A stretch of DNA of 42,894 bases from Acidobacteriota bacterium. GTDB taxonomy: Bacteria; Acidobacteriota; Terriglobia; Acidiferrales; UBA7541. The notes under the pieces are model-generated. The model saw only the letters and a list, made by a program, of their open reading frames with translations, ran no database searches and had not been told where the DNA came from. The translations under genes were made by a program, and so were the position numbers. The stretch is from assembly GCA_003224175.1 (NCBI GenBank), contig QHYQ01000134.1, forward strand, positions 1-42,894, written 5' to 3'. This document shows, in pieces, positions 16,905 to 25,165 of the stretch. Position 1 is the stretch's first letter; each line of letters opens with the position of its first letter.

Positions 16905-17822
16905 CTATTCCAAGCCATCACCTAAGACGCCCCTCGTGATCAATTCCTTATGCTCTTCATCATCGTGACTGGCGACGATGAAAAGGTTTTTTTCTGTCCG
17001 ATAGAGTTCGTTGAGCCATTTCAGTTGGGCGAGAAGCGCAGCCCCTTCTTCTTGGATCCAGGGCGCATCTTTGCCTTTGATTAATCGTACGCCGTCCATA
17101 TGCCAGGCGGTGTCGGCGATGAAGAGATACTCTCGGCCAGACTCCAAAGCGACATAAACCATCTGTGAGCCAGGAGTATGACCAGGTGCCTTGATCAACG
17201 CTAGGCCCGGTCCGAAGGGAAGATACTTCTCGTAATCGACCACGTTATAGCGGCTGGCCATGTCCGGGGTAATCCTAATTTCGGGCATTTGCGGATTTGT
17301 TTCGAGCGCCTCAACCTGAGCACGCGTTAGGAGCGTTTTCGGCGCGAGTTCGGCTAGGAAGGGCGTGCGAATCACGCCGCCGACGTGATCGCCATGTTCA
17401 TGAGTGATGATGATGGCCCTCGCGTTGCGAAGCGCACGCTCGACTTGTTTTGCCGCGTCGGAGTAATACGGCTCGATGACTCCGCGGCCGAAGAAACGAT
17501 GCACTTGCTCGTCCATGCCGGAATCGATCATCAGCGTGCCATCCGCGTATACGACCTGAAACACCGTGCGGGCTTGGACGCTGGGCTCATCGGGAGCTCC
17601 TTGAACGGAAAACTTCTTTGAGCGGCGGCTTTCCGCAAATTTCAAGACGTTGACGCGTAAAGCGCGCCGGCCGGGAATCATGCCCGCTACTCGGCGTATT
17701 TGATCGAGTTGTACCGACCAAGCCGAATGGGCGGGTTGGTTTTGCACGGATTGCGCGAACGATGCCAACACCGCGGAAGCAGCGAGCACGACCGATAGGC
17801 AAATGCCATAGGCAGTCTTCAT
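16905..17822 (-). CDS. exported metallo-beta-lactamase-fold hydrolase, AHL-lactonase-like
   Basis: The 305-residue protein is read from the ATG at 17822. An in-frame ATG at 17837 adds 5 residues. The signal peptide MKTAYGICLSVVLAASAVLA ends at SFAQ. Zinc ligands are visible: HEHGDH (141-146), GHTPGSQM, ADTAWHMD and a final His in VASHDDEEH. The fold and spacing match the N-acyl-homoserine-lactone lactonase branch. Related proteins hydrolyse other lactones or phosphoesters, so quorum quenching is only a possibility. Export to the periplasm is unusual for classic AiiA enzymes. It is followed 15 bases later by a small hypothetical gene and diverges from the MFS gene. Confidence 0.85.
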   Translation of the reverse strand: MKTAYGICLSVVLAASAVLASFAQSVQNQPAHSAWSVQLDQIRRVAGMIPGRRALRVNVLKFAESRRSKKFSVQGAPDEPSVQARTVFQVVYADGTLMIDSGMDEQVHRFFGRGVIEPYYSDAAKQVERALRNARAIIITHEHGDHVGGVIRTPFLAELAPKTLLTRAQVEALETNPQMPEIRITPDMASRYNVVDYEKYLPFGPGLALIKAPGHTPGSQMVYVALESGREYLFIADTAWHMDGVRLIKGKDAPWIQEEGAALLAQLKWLNELYRTEKNLFIVASHDDEEHKELITRGVLGDGLE

Positions 17823-17982
17823 CTTCTTCTGGTCCATAGTAACAGTTTGGCGCCGACACCTCGCCCCAAGGACCCACCGCTTGAATACAGTTCGTCGTTA
17901 GCAAGTTCATCTCGGAAGGCGCTCAGCATGCGATAATCGGCCCTCGTAGATCTGCCCCAAGCAATCCCTAGTGTGAGGCTGT

Positions 17983-19239
17983 ATGACTTCGCCGGCGGCC
18001 GTGATGCACACCGCGCCTGAAGTCTTTCGCTGGCGCGACAGCAGTGCCACGCAGAGAAACACGCTGCTGGCCACTTTTCTCGGCTGGATGCTCAATGCAT
18101 TTGACGTGATGCTCTATTCGTTGATCATTACTCGGCTGATGAGCGTCTTCGGCATGGATCAAGCCACTGCGGGTTTGCTGAATGCGCTAACTCTGGCCGC
18201 TTCGGCGGTCGGCACCTTTTTATTCGGTTCGCTGGCTGATCGCTTCGGCCGCCGCCGGATGCTGAATTACAGCATCATCACCTACTCGGTTTTCACGTTC
18301 GCCTGCGGGCTGGCAAGTTCGGTGGCGATGCTCGCTCTGCTGCGATTCCTGGTGGGCGTGGGCATGGGCGGCGAATGGAATTGCGGAGCAGCGCTGGTGG
18401 CGGAAGCCTGGCCCACGAAATGGCGGGGGCGGGCCATGGGGATTGTTCTCGGGGGCTGGGCCGTGGGTTACGCGCTCGCAGCAATAGTTTCAGGGGTGAT
18501 TTTGACTTACGCGGGATGGCGCTGGGTGTTTTTTGCTGGCCTTTTGCCTGTGCTGCTGACGATCTGGATTCGGCGCAACGTTCCGGAACCTGCGATTTGG
18601 GAACATTCACGGGCAAGAGCAGTCTCATCGGGAGAAAAGAAAGCGCTCTGGCGCGCCGCTCGGCCGCAATTAATTGCGCTGCTGACCATGAACACCTTCG
18701 GAATGTTTGCGTGGTGGGGCCTGTTCAGTTGGGTTCCTGCTTACCTCGCCCTTCCTACCTCGCAGGGCGGCCGAAATTTTCAGATGCTAGGCGTGGCGAC
18801 TCTCCTGATCGTCCTCAATCTTGCAGGCATGCTGCCCGGATATCTGTCCTTCGGTGTTTTTGCCGATCGCTTCGGGCGAAAGCGGTCGGTGATCTTTTAT
18901 CTGGCCGCGGCTGCGCTATTGGTACCGTTTTTTGCAGCTGCGCGGGGACCCATAGTTATTCTCGTGGCCGGTTGCATCACCGCCTTTTTCGGCACCGGAT
19001 TCTTTGCGGGTTCGGGTACGCTCGGGAACGAGCTTTTTCCCACGCCGATTCGCGCGACGGCTTTGGGCTTGACGTATAACTTGGCGCGCGGGCTCAGCGC
19101 CCTTGCGCCGTGGGTGGTCGGCCGGTTAGGAGAGACGCGGGGTCTGTCCTGGGCGTTTCTGGCGTGCGGCATAGCGTACGGCGCGGCTGCCCTTAGCGGA
19201 CTGAAGGTCCCAGAGACTCGCGGGCGGGAGTTGAATTGA
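17983..19239 (+). CDS. MFS transporter (metabolite:H+ symporter type)
   Basis: The 418-residue protein has about 12 transmembrane segments. The first MFS motif A is GSLADRFGRRRML (between helices 2 and 3), and its counterpart in the second half is GVFADRFGRKRSV. The GVGMGGEWNCGAALVAEAWP segment is typical of the aromatic acid/sialic acid/niacin-type H+ symporter families. The substrate cannot be read from sequence. It converges with the pxp operon, so any link to 5-oxoproline is only positional. No obvious Shine-Dalgarno precedes the ATG. It is complete. Confidence 0.9.
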   Translation: MTSPAAVMHTAPEVFRWRDSSATQRNTLLATFLGWMLNAFDVMLYSLIITRLMSVFGMDQATAGLLNALTLAASAVGTFLFGSLADRFGRRRMLNYSIITYSVFTFACGLASSVAMLALLRFLVGVGMGGEWNCGAALVAEAWPTKWRGRAMGIVLGGWAVGYALAAIVSGVILTYAGWRWVFFAGLLPVLLTIWIRRNVPEPAIWEHSRARAVSSGEKKALWRAARPQLIALLTMNTFGMFAWWGLFSWVPAYLALPTSQGGRNFQMLGVATLLIVLNLAGMLPGYLSFGVFADRFGRKRSVIFYLAAAALLVPFFAAARGPIVILVAGCITAFFGTGFFAGSGTLGNELFPTPIRATALGLTYNLARGLSALAPWVVGRLGETRGLSWAFLACGIAYGAAALSGLKVPETRGRELN

Positions 19240-19263
19240 ATTGCCCGAACGACGTCGCGGGTG

Positions 19264-19790
19264 TCAGAACGCGCTGGCAGGGGGGCGGAGGGCAATACCT
19301 GCATCTCTTAGGCGCTGTACGACCGCGGCCGCGATCTTTAGGGCTCCCGGAGTGTCGCCATGGATGCAAATCGTCTGTGCCTTGACTCGAATTTTCGTGC
19401 TGTCTCCGGCAATGACGATGCCATTTTCAGCAATACCCAATGCCTGAGCGGCGGCTTCAGCGGGATTCAGAATTAAAGCATCGGCGAACTTACGCGATCG
19501 CAGTGAGCCTTGTGGATCATATCGTCGATCCGCAAAGGCCTCTGCCGCGGCGGCAAAGCCGACGCTGCGAAAAACGTCGAGCATTGGCGATCCCGCGAGG
19601 CCCACAAGGACTACATCGCGTCGCCACCGCGCCACACCATTGGCTATGGCCGCAGCAATCGATGCATCTCCCGCGGCCTGATTGTAGAGCGCGCCGTGCG
19701 CTTTAACGTGAGAAATGCGGGCGCCGCATTTCGCGGCTATCTCGGCTGAGGCATTTCGCCCATATCGCAATTCAAGTCGATCGACTTCAC
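19264..19790 (-). pseudogene. pxpA: pxpA (5-oxoprolinase subunit A, LamB/YcsF family) with internal deletion and frameshift
   Basis: A GTG at 19790 overlaps the TGA of pxpC (GTGA) and encodes VKSIDLNCDMGE, the usual PxpA N-terminus. After about 12 codons the sequence jumps, in another frame, to SAEIAAKCGARISHVKAHGA (from ~19745). It then runs to a normal C-terminus at 19264. Compared with the ~245-residue family, roughly 75-80 codons are missing, including the segment with the first metal-site histidines. A shorter product from TTG at 19770 (168 aa) could be made but would lack half of the TIM-like fold. PxpABC performs ATP-dependent cleavage of 5-oxoproline to glutamate, so this complex is probably non-functional unless another pxpA exists. 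Confidence 0.85.
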
Positions 19791-20728
19791 TCCTGAAAGA
19801 GCTCCTTTGATCCCAGTAGCGCTTCTTGGCGAATGAGCAAAGAAAGCGCCTCGTTCATTTCAATTCGCTCGAAACGGATCTCGTCACGCGGACGAAGCTG
19901 TCCGACCGAGTGCATGTCGGCCGAAATTACATTGGCGATCTTAGGATAGCCGCCAGTCGTCTGCTGTTCGACAAAGAGAATGATCGGCTGGCCCGAAGGA
20001 GGTACCTGAATCGCCCCGAGCGACACGCCCTCTGTGATCATTTCGCGGGAAGGATCGACGGGAATTGGAGGGCCTTCGAGACGGGTACCCATGCGATTGG
20101 ATTGTTCGGTTATACGAAAGGTACTTTCGCAAAATATGTTCCAGGAGGAGTTCGCGAACCAATCACTTTGCGTTCCATTAGTAACGCGGATAAGTTTGCG
20201 AGGCTGCAGGCTTTCGAGCACTTTAGGCGAGAGCGTCTCTTTCCGAAAGAGGGGATTGGGCGCGCCGAGGTCAAGTCGATCGCCGTTGCGCAACGCCCTT
20301 CCCTCGAAGCCACCAAGGCCGCTCAGTACATGAGTCGAAGCACTGCCCAAGAAGGGTTCCACGGCAATTCCGCCCTGAATACATAGGTAAGCACGTGCTC
20401 CGGAACGCGAAGCGCCAAGCGCCACTGTTTGCTTCTCCTGGATCTTGATCGAGGTCCACATCGGCAGCGGAATGCCATCCACGGAAGGGCTGAAATCTGC
20501 TCCCGTCACCGCAATGACTGCGGCGCGTTCGAAGGTAAACACACCTCCCACGAGTGTCATCTCCAATGCGGCCGCCCCAGCAGGATTACCGACGAGCCGG
20601 TTGCCAATGCGCAGCGAGATCGGATCGGCCGCTCCCGAAGCGGACACGCCCATCGGGCCAAACCCCTCGCGACCCAAGTCTTGTATCGTGGTGAATAGGC
20701 CGGGCTTCTGCACTAGGATCGCGCTCAT
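19787..20728 (-). CDS. pxpC: 5-oxoprolinase subunit C (biotin-dependent carboxyltransferase-like)
   Basis: The 313-residue protein matches the PxpC/urea-amidolyase carboxyltransferase-2 family. Landmarks are GLFTTIQDLGREGFGPMGVS near the N-terminus, GAADPISLRIGNRLVGN, YLCIQGGI, SNRMGTRLEG and the C-terminal QTTGGYPKIANVISAD. It is full length. Its ATG overlaps the pxpB stop by 4 bases, and its own stop overlaps the pxpA GTG, so the three genes are a tightly coupled operon. With PxpB it forms the subunit complex that activates 5-oxoproline by phosphorylation. Confidence 0.95.
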   Translation of the reverse strand: MSAILVQKPGLFTTIQDLGREGFGPMGVSASGAADPISLRIGNRLVGNPAGAAALEMTLVGGVFTFERAAVIAVTGADFSPSVDGIPLPMWTSIKIQEKQTVALGASRSGARAYLCIQGGIAVEPFLGSASTHVLSGLGGFEGRALRNGDRLDLGAPNPLFRKETLSPKVLESLQPRKLIRVTNGTQSDWFANSSWNIFCESTFRITEQSNRMGTRLEGPPIPVDPSREMITEGVSLGAIQVPPSGQPIILFVEQQTTGGYPKIANVISADMHSVGQLRPRDEIRFERIEMNEALSLLIRQEALLGSKELFQE

Positions 20729-21438
20729 CTGCTGCTAGACTCCGCGAACTCTTCTTCCGAAATAGGCCGAAATCGGACACGATCGCCGATTTGTAAAAGA
20801 TTCATCGGCCGCTGATTGCGCCGAAACATCGCCATAGGTGTACGGCCGATCAATCTCCAGCCGCCCGGTGTGGCGAACGGATACACCGCCGTTTGATTCC
20901 CGCCGATTCCTACGCTGCCTTGGGGCACTTTTGCTCGCGGCGTCTCGAGTCGCGGGGAGGCTAGCGCCTTCGGCAATCCTCCCAGATAGGCGAAGCCGGG
21001 CGCGAATCCGAGGAAACAAACGATGTAGATCGGGGAAGAATGCAACAAGATGGCCTGCGTGGGAGCTATTCCGTGCATCGCGGCCACATCGTCGAGGTCG
21101 GGCCCGAATTCTCCGCCGTAGCAGACGGGAATCTCGATCTGCCGCGGCTTCGGTAGAGGCGCGTGCTCCAACCGCGCGAGGTATGGGACCAGCCTCGATT
21201 GCAATTCGCTATGATCGAGCCTGAGCGGATCAAACTTGATCAGCAGCGAGCAATAGGCGGGATGGAGATTTCGAATCTCGTCGATGGGTTTGGATTGCAG
21301 CAGACGAAGCAGCTTCAGCACGCGTCGATGGCTCTCGAGCGTGATTTGCTGGCCGAAGGAAACAAGAAGCGACTGATCGCTTGCCGCTCGAAACTGCGCG
21401 TCACCCCCTGGCAATTTGGAAGTGTTCGATTTTCGCAT
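20725..21438 (-). CDS. pxpB: 5-oxoprolinase subunit B (KipI family)
   Basis: The 237-residue protein carries the allophanate-hydrolase subunit 1 signature: LHPAYCSLLIKFDP, then IPVCYGGEFGPDLDDVA. FLGFAPGFAYLGGLP, PRAKVPQGSVGIGGNQTAVY and PGGWRLIGRTP follow. It is the first gene of the pxpB-pxpC-pxpA operon. A TATACT box on the minus strand lies 9 bases before its ATG, and there is no clear Shine-Dalgarno. It is complete. Confidence 0.95.
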   Translation of the reverse strand: MRKSNTSKLPGGDAQFRAASDQSLLVSFGQQITLESHRRVLKLLRLLQSKPIDEIRNLHPAYCSLLIKFDPLRLDHSELQSRLVPYLARLEHAPLPKPRQIEIPVCYGGEFGPDLDDVAAMHGIAPTQAILLHSSPIYIVCFLGFAPGFAYLGGLPKALASPRLETPRAKVPQGSVGIGGNQTAVYPFATPGGWRLIGRTPMAMFRRNQRPMNLLQIGDRVRFRPISEEEFAESSSR

Positions 21439-21447
21439 ACCGCGGCC

Positions 21448-21453
21448 AGTATA
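21448..21453 (-). promoter_or_regulatory. -10-like box TATACT before pxpB
   Basis: On the minus strand TATACT ends 9 bases before the pxpB ATG. This implies a very short leader, the third case in this window of the same hexamer close to a start codon. Confidence 0.4.
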
Positions 21454-21549
21454 CGGCTAGCGGCCTGCCATAAACCTGCAGGTCCATTTCACCGGTTCCC
21501 GGGAGGTCCGGTGAGACATTAGAAATCGAAGGTGAGTTTCGAGGAATCC

Positions 21550-21663
21550 ATGAGCGAGACTGCGCCCGAACTTAAAAGTGCTAAGATTGCCGCCCTGCAC
21601 GCGGCTGCTGAGTGCATGCGGGTGCATTTCGCGGCAGTCGCCGCATACGGGCAGAGACCATGA
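21550..21663 (+). CDS. 37-aa small ORF translationally coupled to the MetE-like gene
   Basis: ATG at 21550 follows a GAGG motif at 21541-21544 and opens 37 codons (MSETAPELKSAKIAALHAAA, then ECMRVHFAAVAAYGQRP). The stop TGA overlaps the ATG of the next gene (ATGA, 21660-21663). The peptide is amphipathic and Ala-rich without a signal. The good ribosome-binding site and exact overlap point to a real leader peptide or small subunit that couples translation of the methyltransferase gene, whose own start has only a weak site. No family is recognised. Confidence 0.55.
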   Translation: MSETAPELKSAKIAALHAAAECMRVHFAAVAAYGQRP

Positions 21664-22709
21664 CGACAGAACTGTTACAGACGACTCTCGTGGGATCATA
21701 TCCGCAGCCCGACTGGTTGATCGATCACCAGAAACTCGCGGGGCGCTTCCCGCCGCGCGTGCGCGTCAACGAATTATGGCGTGTTGCACCGGAATGGCTC
21801 GAACAGGCGCAGGATGATGCTACGATTTTGGCGATCCGCGATCAGGAGCGCGCGGGTCTCGACATCATTACCGACGGCGAGGCCCGGCGCGAAAGCTACT
21901 CGAATCGTTTCGCTACGGCTCTCGAAGGCGTGGACATCGATCATCCCGGAATAGCGCTCGATCGCAGTGGTCATCCGAATCCTGTGCCGCGAGTGGTTGG
22001 GAAAATTCGTAGAAAGCACCCGATAGAAGTTCGAGACCTGCAATTTTTGCGCGCCAATACGAACCGCAAGGTCAAAATGACGATTCCCGGCGCGTTCACG
22101 ATGACGCAGCAGGCGCAGAACGACTTCTACAAGTCAGAAGAAGAATTGGCGATGGATTATGCCGCGGCCGTAAATGAGGAGATCAAGGACCTCTTCGCCG
22201 CTGGCGCTGACATCGTGCAAATGGACGAGCCTTACATGCAGGCGCGTGCGGAAAAAGCCCGGCACTATGGGATCAAAGTGCTGAAGCGCGCGCTCGATGG
22301 CGTGAAGGGCACGACCGCCGTGCATATCTGTTTCGGATATGCCGCGATCATTCACGAGCGGCCTTCAGGATATTCCTTCCTTGCGGAATTTGCGGAATCG
22401 CCGGTGGATCAAGTTTCCATCGAGACGGCTCAATCGTCGCTGGATTGCTCCATCCTCGAGAAATTACGCGGCAAGACAGTCATCTTGGGCGTGCTCGACC
22501 TTTCCACAAATCAGGTGGAAACACCCGAAATTGTTGCCGGTCGTATCCGGCGAGCGCTTCCTTTCGTCAGCATGGATCGCCTGGTGGTAGCGCCGGATTG
22601 CGGGATGAAGTATCTGCCTCGCGCCATTGCTTTCAGGAAACTTCAGGCCATGGTCGAAGGCGCCAAGATGGTCCGCGCCGATCATCGAGCGAGGAGCACG
22701 GCGAGTTAG
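21660..22709 (+). CDS. MetE C-terminal-domain-like, cobalamin-independent methyltransferase
   Basis: The 349-residue protein from ATG 21660 begins with the family's LLQTTLVGSYPQPDWL. It carries the zinc site of cobalamin-independent methionine synthases: His and Cys in AVHICFGYA, Glu in VSIETAQSSLD and Cys in VVAPDCGMKY. It has only the C-terminal half of classical MetE (no N-terminal folate-binding duplicate), like the archaeal-type and 'methionine synthase II' proteins. These transfer methyl groups from folates, corrinoids or other donors to thiols. The exact donor is unknown. Translation is probably coupled to the 37-codon ORF by the ATGA overlap. It lies 42 bases before a flavin disulfide reductase gene. 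Confidence 0.88.
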   Translation: MTTELLQTTLVGSYPQPDWLIDHQKLAGRFPPRVRVNELWRVAPEWLEQAQDDATILAIRDQERAGLDIITDGEARRESYSNRFATALEGVDIDHPGIALDRSGHPNPVPRVVGKIRRKHPIEVRDLQFLRANTNRKVKMTIPGAFTMTQQAQNDFYKSEEELAMDYAAAVNEEIKDLFAAGADIVQMDEPYMQARAEKARHYGIKVLKRALDGVKGTTAVHICFGYAAIIHERPSGYSFLAEFAESPVDQVSIETAQSSLDCSILEKLRGKTVILGVLDLSTNQVETPEIVAGRIRRALPFVSMDRLVVAPDCGMKYLPRAIAFRKLQAMVEGAKMVRADHRARSTAS

Positions 22710-22751
22710 CTTCAGTCTTTCCCAATTTCAAAATGGCGCCCTGGTTTTCGC

Positions 22752-24125
22752 GTGAAAAAATACGACGCTATCGTGATTGGCTCCGGACAGGGGGGTAATC
22801 CGCTTTCCTATGGCCTCGCCGAACATGGCTGGACCGTAGCTCTCGTCGAAAAATCGCACCTGGGCGGCACCTGCGTCAATACCGGCTGTACACCCACAAA
22901 AACGATGATCGCCTCCGCGCAAGTGGCGCATTACGCGCGGAACGGCGCGCGTTGGGGAGTGCAAGCCGGCCCGGTAGGCGTCGATCTTTCCGCTATTGTG
23001 GATCGCAAAAATGCGGTTGTGCTGCGATCTCGAGAGGGGCAGGAACGCAACGTGGCCCGGCATCCCAGCCTGCACCTCTATCGCGGTCACGCGCGTTTTC
23101 TATCCGCGCACGAGGTGCAAGTCGCCGAGGAGGTCTTGCAAAGCGAGCGCATCTTCATCGATACAGGCACGCGTCCACATCCTCCAAGACTCTCGGGTCT
23201 GGATACCATCGACTATCTGACAAACGAATCGCTCATGGAGATGCGCGACGTACCCGAGCATCTGCTCGTCTTGGGCGCCGGCTACGTTGGCCTGGAATTC
23301 GGCCAGATGTTCCGGCGCTTCGGGAGCCGTGTGACGATCGTGCACCGCGGTCGGCAAATATTGCCGCGAGAAGACGAGGACGTCGCCCGCGAATTGCAGA
23401 AGGCGCTGGAAAACGAGGGAATCGAATTTCGGCTGAATTCCAATTCAGTCCAAGTCGAGAAGCGGCCGCCACAAATTGCTTTGACGCTCGAGGAAGCAGG
23501 CCAAAGAGAGACAATCACGGGCTCTCATCTCCTCGCCGCGACTGGTCGCCGGCCGAATACGGATGATCTGGGACTCGATAAGGCGGGAGTTGAGCTGGAT
23601 GCTCACGGCTACGTAAAAGTTAATTCGCGGTTGGAGACCGGTGTTGCCGGAATCTGGGCGATCGGTGACGTTAAGGGCGGGCCGGCCTTCACGCACATTT
23701 CCTATAATGATTATCAGATTATTTTCGCCAACCTCATTGAGCAAAAGAATCTAAGCATCGCCAACCGCTACGTGCCGTATTCGTTGTTTACGGATCCTCA
23801 GCTTGGCCGTGTTGGCGTGACGGAGAAGGAGGCTCGCGCGTCTGGTCAAAAGCTGAAAATTGGCGCCTATGAAATGTCGCACGTCGCTCGCGCCATCGAA
23901 CGAGGCGAAACTGCGGGGTTGATGAAGCTGATTGTCAATGCGGAAACGGATCGGATCATCGGCGCTGCCATCCTGAGCATCGAGGGCGGAGAACTCGTGC
24001 AAGTCCTCGGCGCCTTGATGCTGGCCGGCGCACCGTACACGGTGCTCAAGGGCGCGGTCTACATCCACCCGACTCTTGCCGAGGGTTTCTTCGGCTTGAT
24101 GGAGTCCGTCAAACCTGTAACCTAG
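22752..24125 (+). CDS. pyridine nucleotide-disulfide oxidoreductase (mercuric reductase/Lpd family)
   Basis: The 457-residue protein starts at GTG 22752. The FAD-binding GSGQGG (11-16), the redox disulfide Cys41-Cys46 in GGTCVNTGCTPTK and the NAD(P)-binding GAGYVGLEFG are all present. So is the second FAD motif (GIWAIGDVKGG), and the C-terminal dimer domain contains VYIHPTLAEGF with the catalytic His-Glu pair. The sequence is closest in style to the mercuric-reductase-like branch, but the C-terminal Cys pair of true MerA and an N-terminal HMA domain are absent. A role in a redox or detoxification step is likely, substrate unknown. The ribosome-binding site is weak. Confidence 0.9.
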   Translation: MKKYDAIVIGSGQGGNPLSYGLAEHGWTVALVEKSHLGGTCVNTGCTPTKTMIASAQVAHYARNGARWGVQAGPVGVDLSAIVDRKNAVVLRSREGQERNVARHPSLHLYRGHARFLSAHEVQVAEEVLQSERIFIDTGTRPHPPRLSGLDTIDYLTNESLMEMRDVPEHLLVLGAGYVGLEFGQMFRRFGSRVTIVHRGRQILPREDEDVARELQKALENEGIEFRLNSNSVQVEKRPPQIALTLEEAGQRETITGSHLLAATGRRPNTDDLGLDKAGVELDAHGYVKVNSRLETGVAGIWAIGDVKGGPAFTHISYNDYQIIFANLIEQKNLSIANRYVPYSLFTDPQLGRVGVTEKEARASGQKLKIGAYEMSHVARAIERGETAGLMKLIVNAETDRIIGAAILSIEGGELVQVLGALMLAGAPYTVLKGAVYIHPTLAEGFFGLMESVKPVT

Positions 24126-24158
24126 CTGCCCTGAAAGAACCCTGTTCGCCCTGAACTC

Positions 24159-24401
24159 CTACGCAGCGATTGCTTCTTGCTGATGCAAGTGCCGGCCCCG
24201 AATCCGTGATAACCGCGCTCGCAGATCATCCGCGTTCAATCCCGCCGATTCGCAGACGCTAGCAAAATCCCTATTGTCATTAAAAATATACTGCTCGGCC
24301 TGGCGCTTTTGCCGGAGGGGCCCGGACGTCCAGTCTTCGATGGCTCGCACAACAACCGCTCGCCAAAGCCGTATTTCGCCCGCCGTTTCCTCCGACCCCA
24401 C
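24159..24401 (-). CDS. small hypothetical protein (80 aa)
   Basis: An 80-residue protein from GTG 24401, helical throughout (EIRLWRAVVVRAIEDW, then DFASVCESAGLNADDLRARL). The layout of an N-terminal LWRAV helix and a C-terminal DF..VCESAGL..D.LR segment resembles small phage- and acidobacteria-encoded proteins that may bind DNA. This is resemblance only. It lies 57 bases downstream of the DinB gene on the same strand and may share its transcript. A GGAAG sits just before the start. Confidence 0.55.
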   Translation of the reverse strand: MGSEETAGEIRLWRAVVVRAIEDWTSGPLRQKRQAEQYIFNDNRDFASVCESAGLNADDLRARLSRIRGRHLHQQEAIAA

Positions 24402-24458
24402 GACTTCCGCTCGACGCTGCCCTCAGTCATTTCTTTTCAGGTGGGTGCTCTGCCCGTG

Positions 24459-24962
24459 CTATTGGGAAAGGATTTTCTCGATTTGTCTTATGTGATTGAG
24501 ATCATGGCCGGCAGAGAGCTTCGCGATAGTCTCGATCGATTCCTCCCCGCGCTCGGCATGCATGCCATGATATTTCCATTGCGCGGGAGAAAGCGATTTC
24601 AGCAAATCAAGATTCGCTTTGCGGAAAGCAATAAAGCGTTCGAGCGATCTGCGGGGGTCCGATTTGCCGTAACTCATAGCTTGCGCCCATTTATCTTGAT
24701 CGAAGGCGTGAATTGAAGTGCCCGGCGCACCGAGAATCGCGCGGAGCCGGTAACCAACCACAATTTCGGTGTCCGCCAAATGAGCCAGGATTTCCGAAAC
24801 CGACCATTTGCCAGCTGAAGGCTGCTTACGCAATTTTGACGCCGACGCACGCGAGACCAAGCGCCCGAGTTTCTTGGACGTGGCCGACTGAATCTTTAGC
24901 GGGTCCTGTTCGGCCAGATAGCCGAAAATTCGTTGCTTATACTCTTGTGCCGTCTCCTGCAT
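24459..24962 (-). CDS. DinB family putative metal-dependent enzyme
   Basis: The 167-residue four-helix protein carries the three-histidine metal pattern of DinB/YfiT-like proteins: LAHLADTE in helix 2, GMHAERGEES and AGHDLNHIRQIE in helix 4. Such proteins include thiol S-transferases (bacillithiol or mycothiol-dependent) and many of unknown function. The ATG at 24962 has GGAGAAGG upstream. It is complete. Confidence 0.85.
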   Translation of the reverse strand: MQETAQEYKQRIFGYLAEQDPLKIQSATSKKLGRLVSRASASKLRKQPSAGKWSVSEILAHLADTEIVVGYRLRAILGAPGTSIHAFDQDKWAQAMSYGKSDPRRSLERFIAFRKANLDLLKSLSPAQWKYHGMHAERGEESIETIAKLSAGHDLNHIRQIEKILSQ

Positions 24963-25165
24963 GTCCCTTCTCCTGATGCGCGCAGTCTATGGAATCACTT
25001 CTGCCAAGGATTGCGCATTGTAACTGATCCGGTTTCGATGGGGTAAGGTCTGGCTGTTCCGCGCTCAGGCCAATATGGTTCATCCCCTGTGCAGCAACGG
25101 GCCGATGCGGCAACGGGCGATGTGATATAAAAGACAATGGGGTTTGACCGTTTTTCGAGGGGGAA

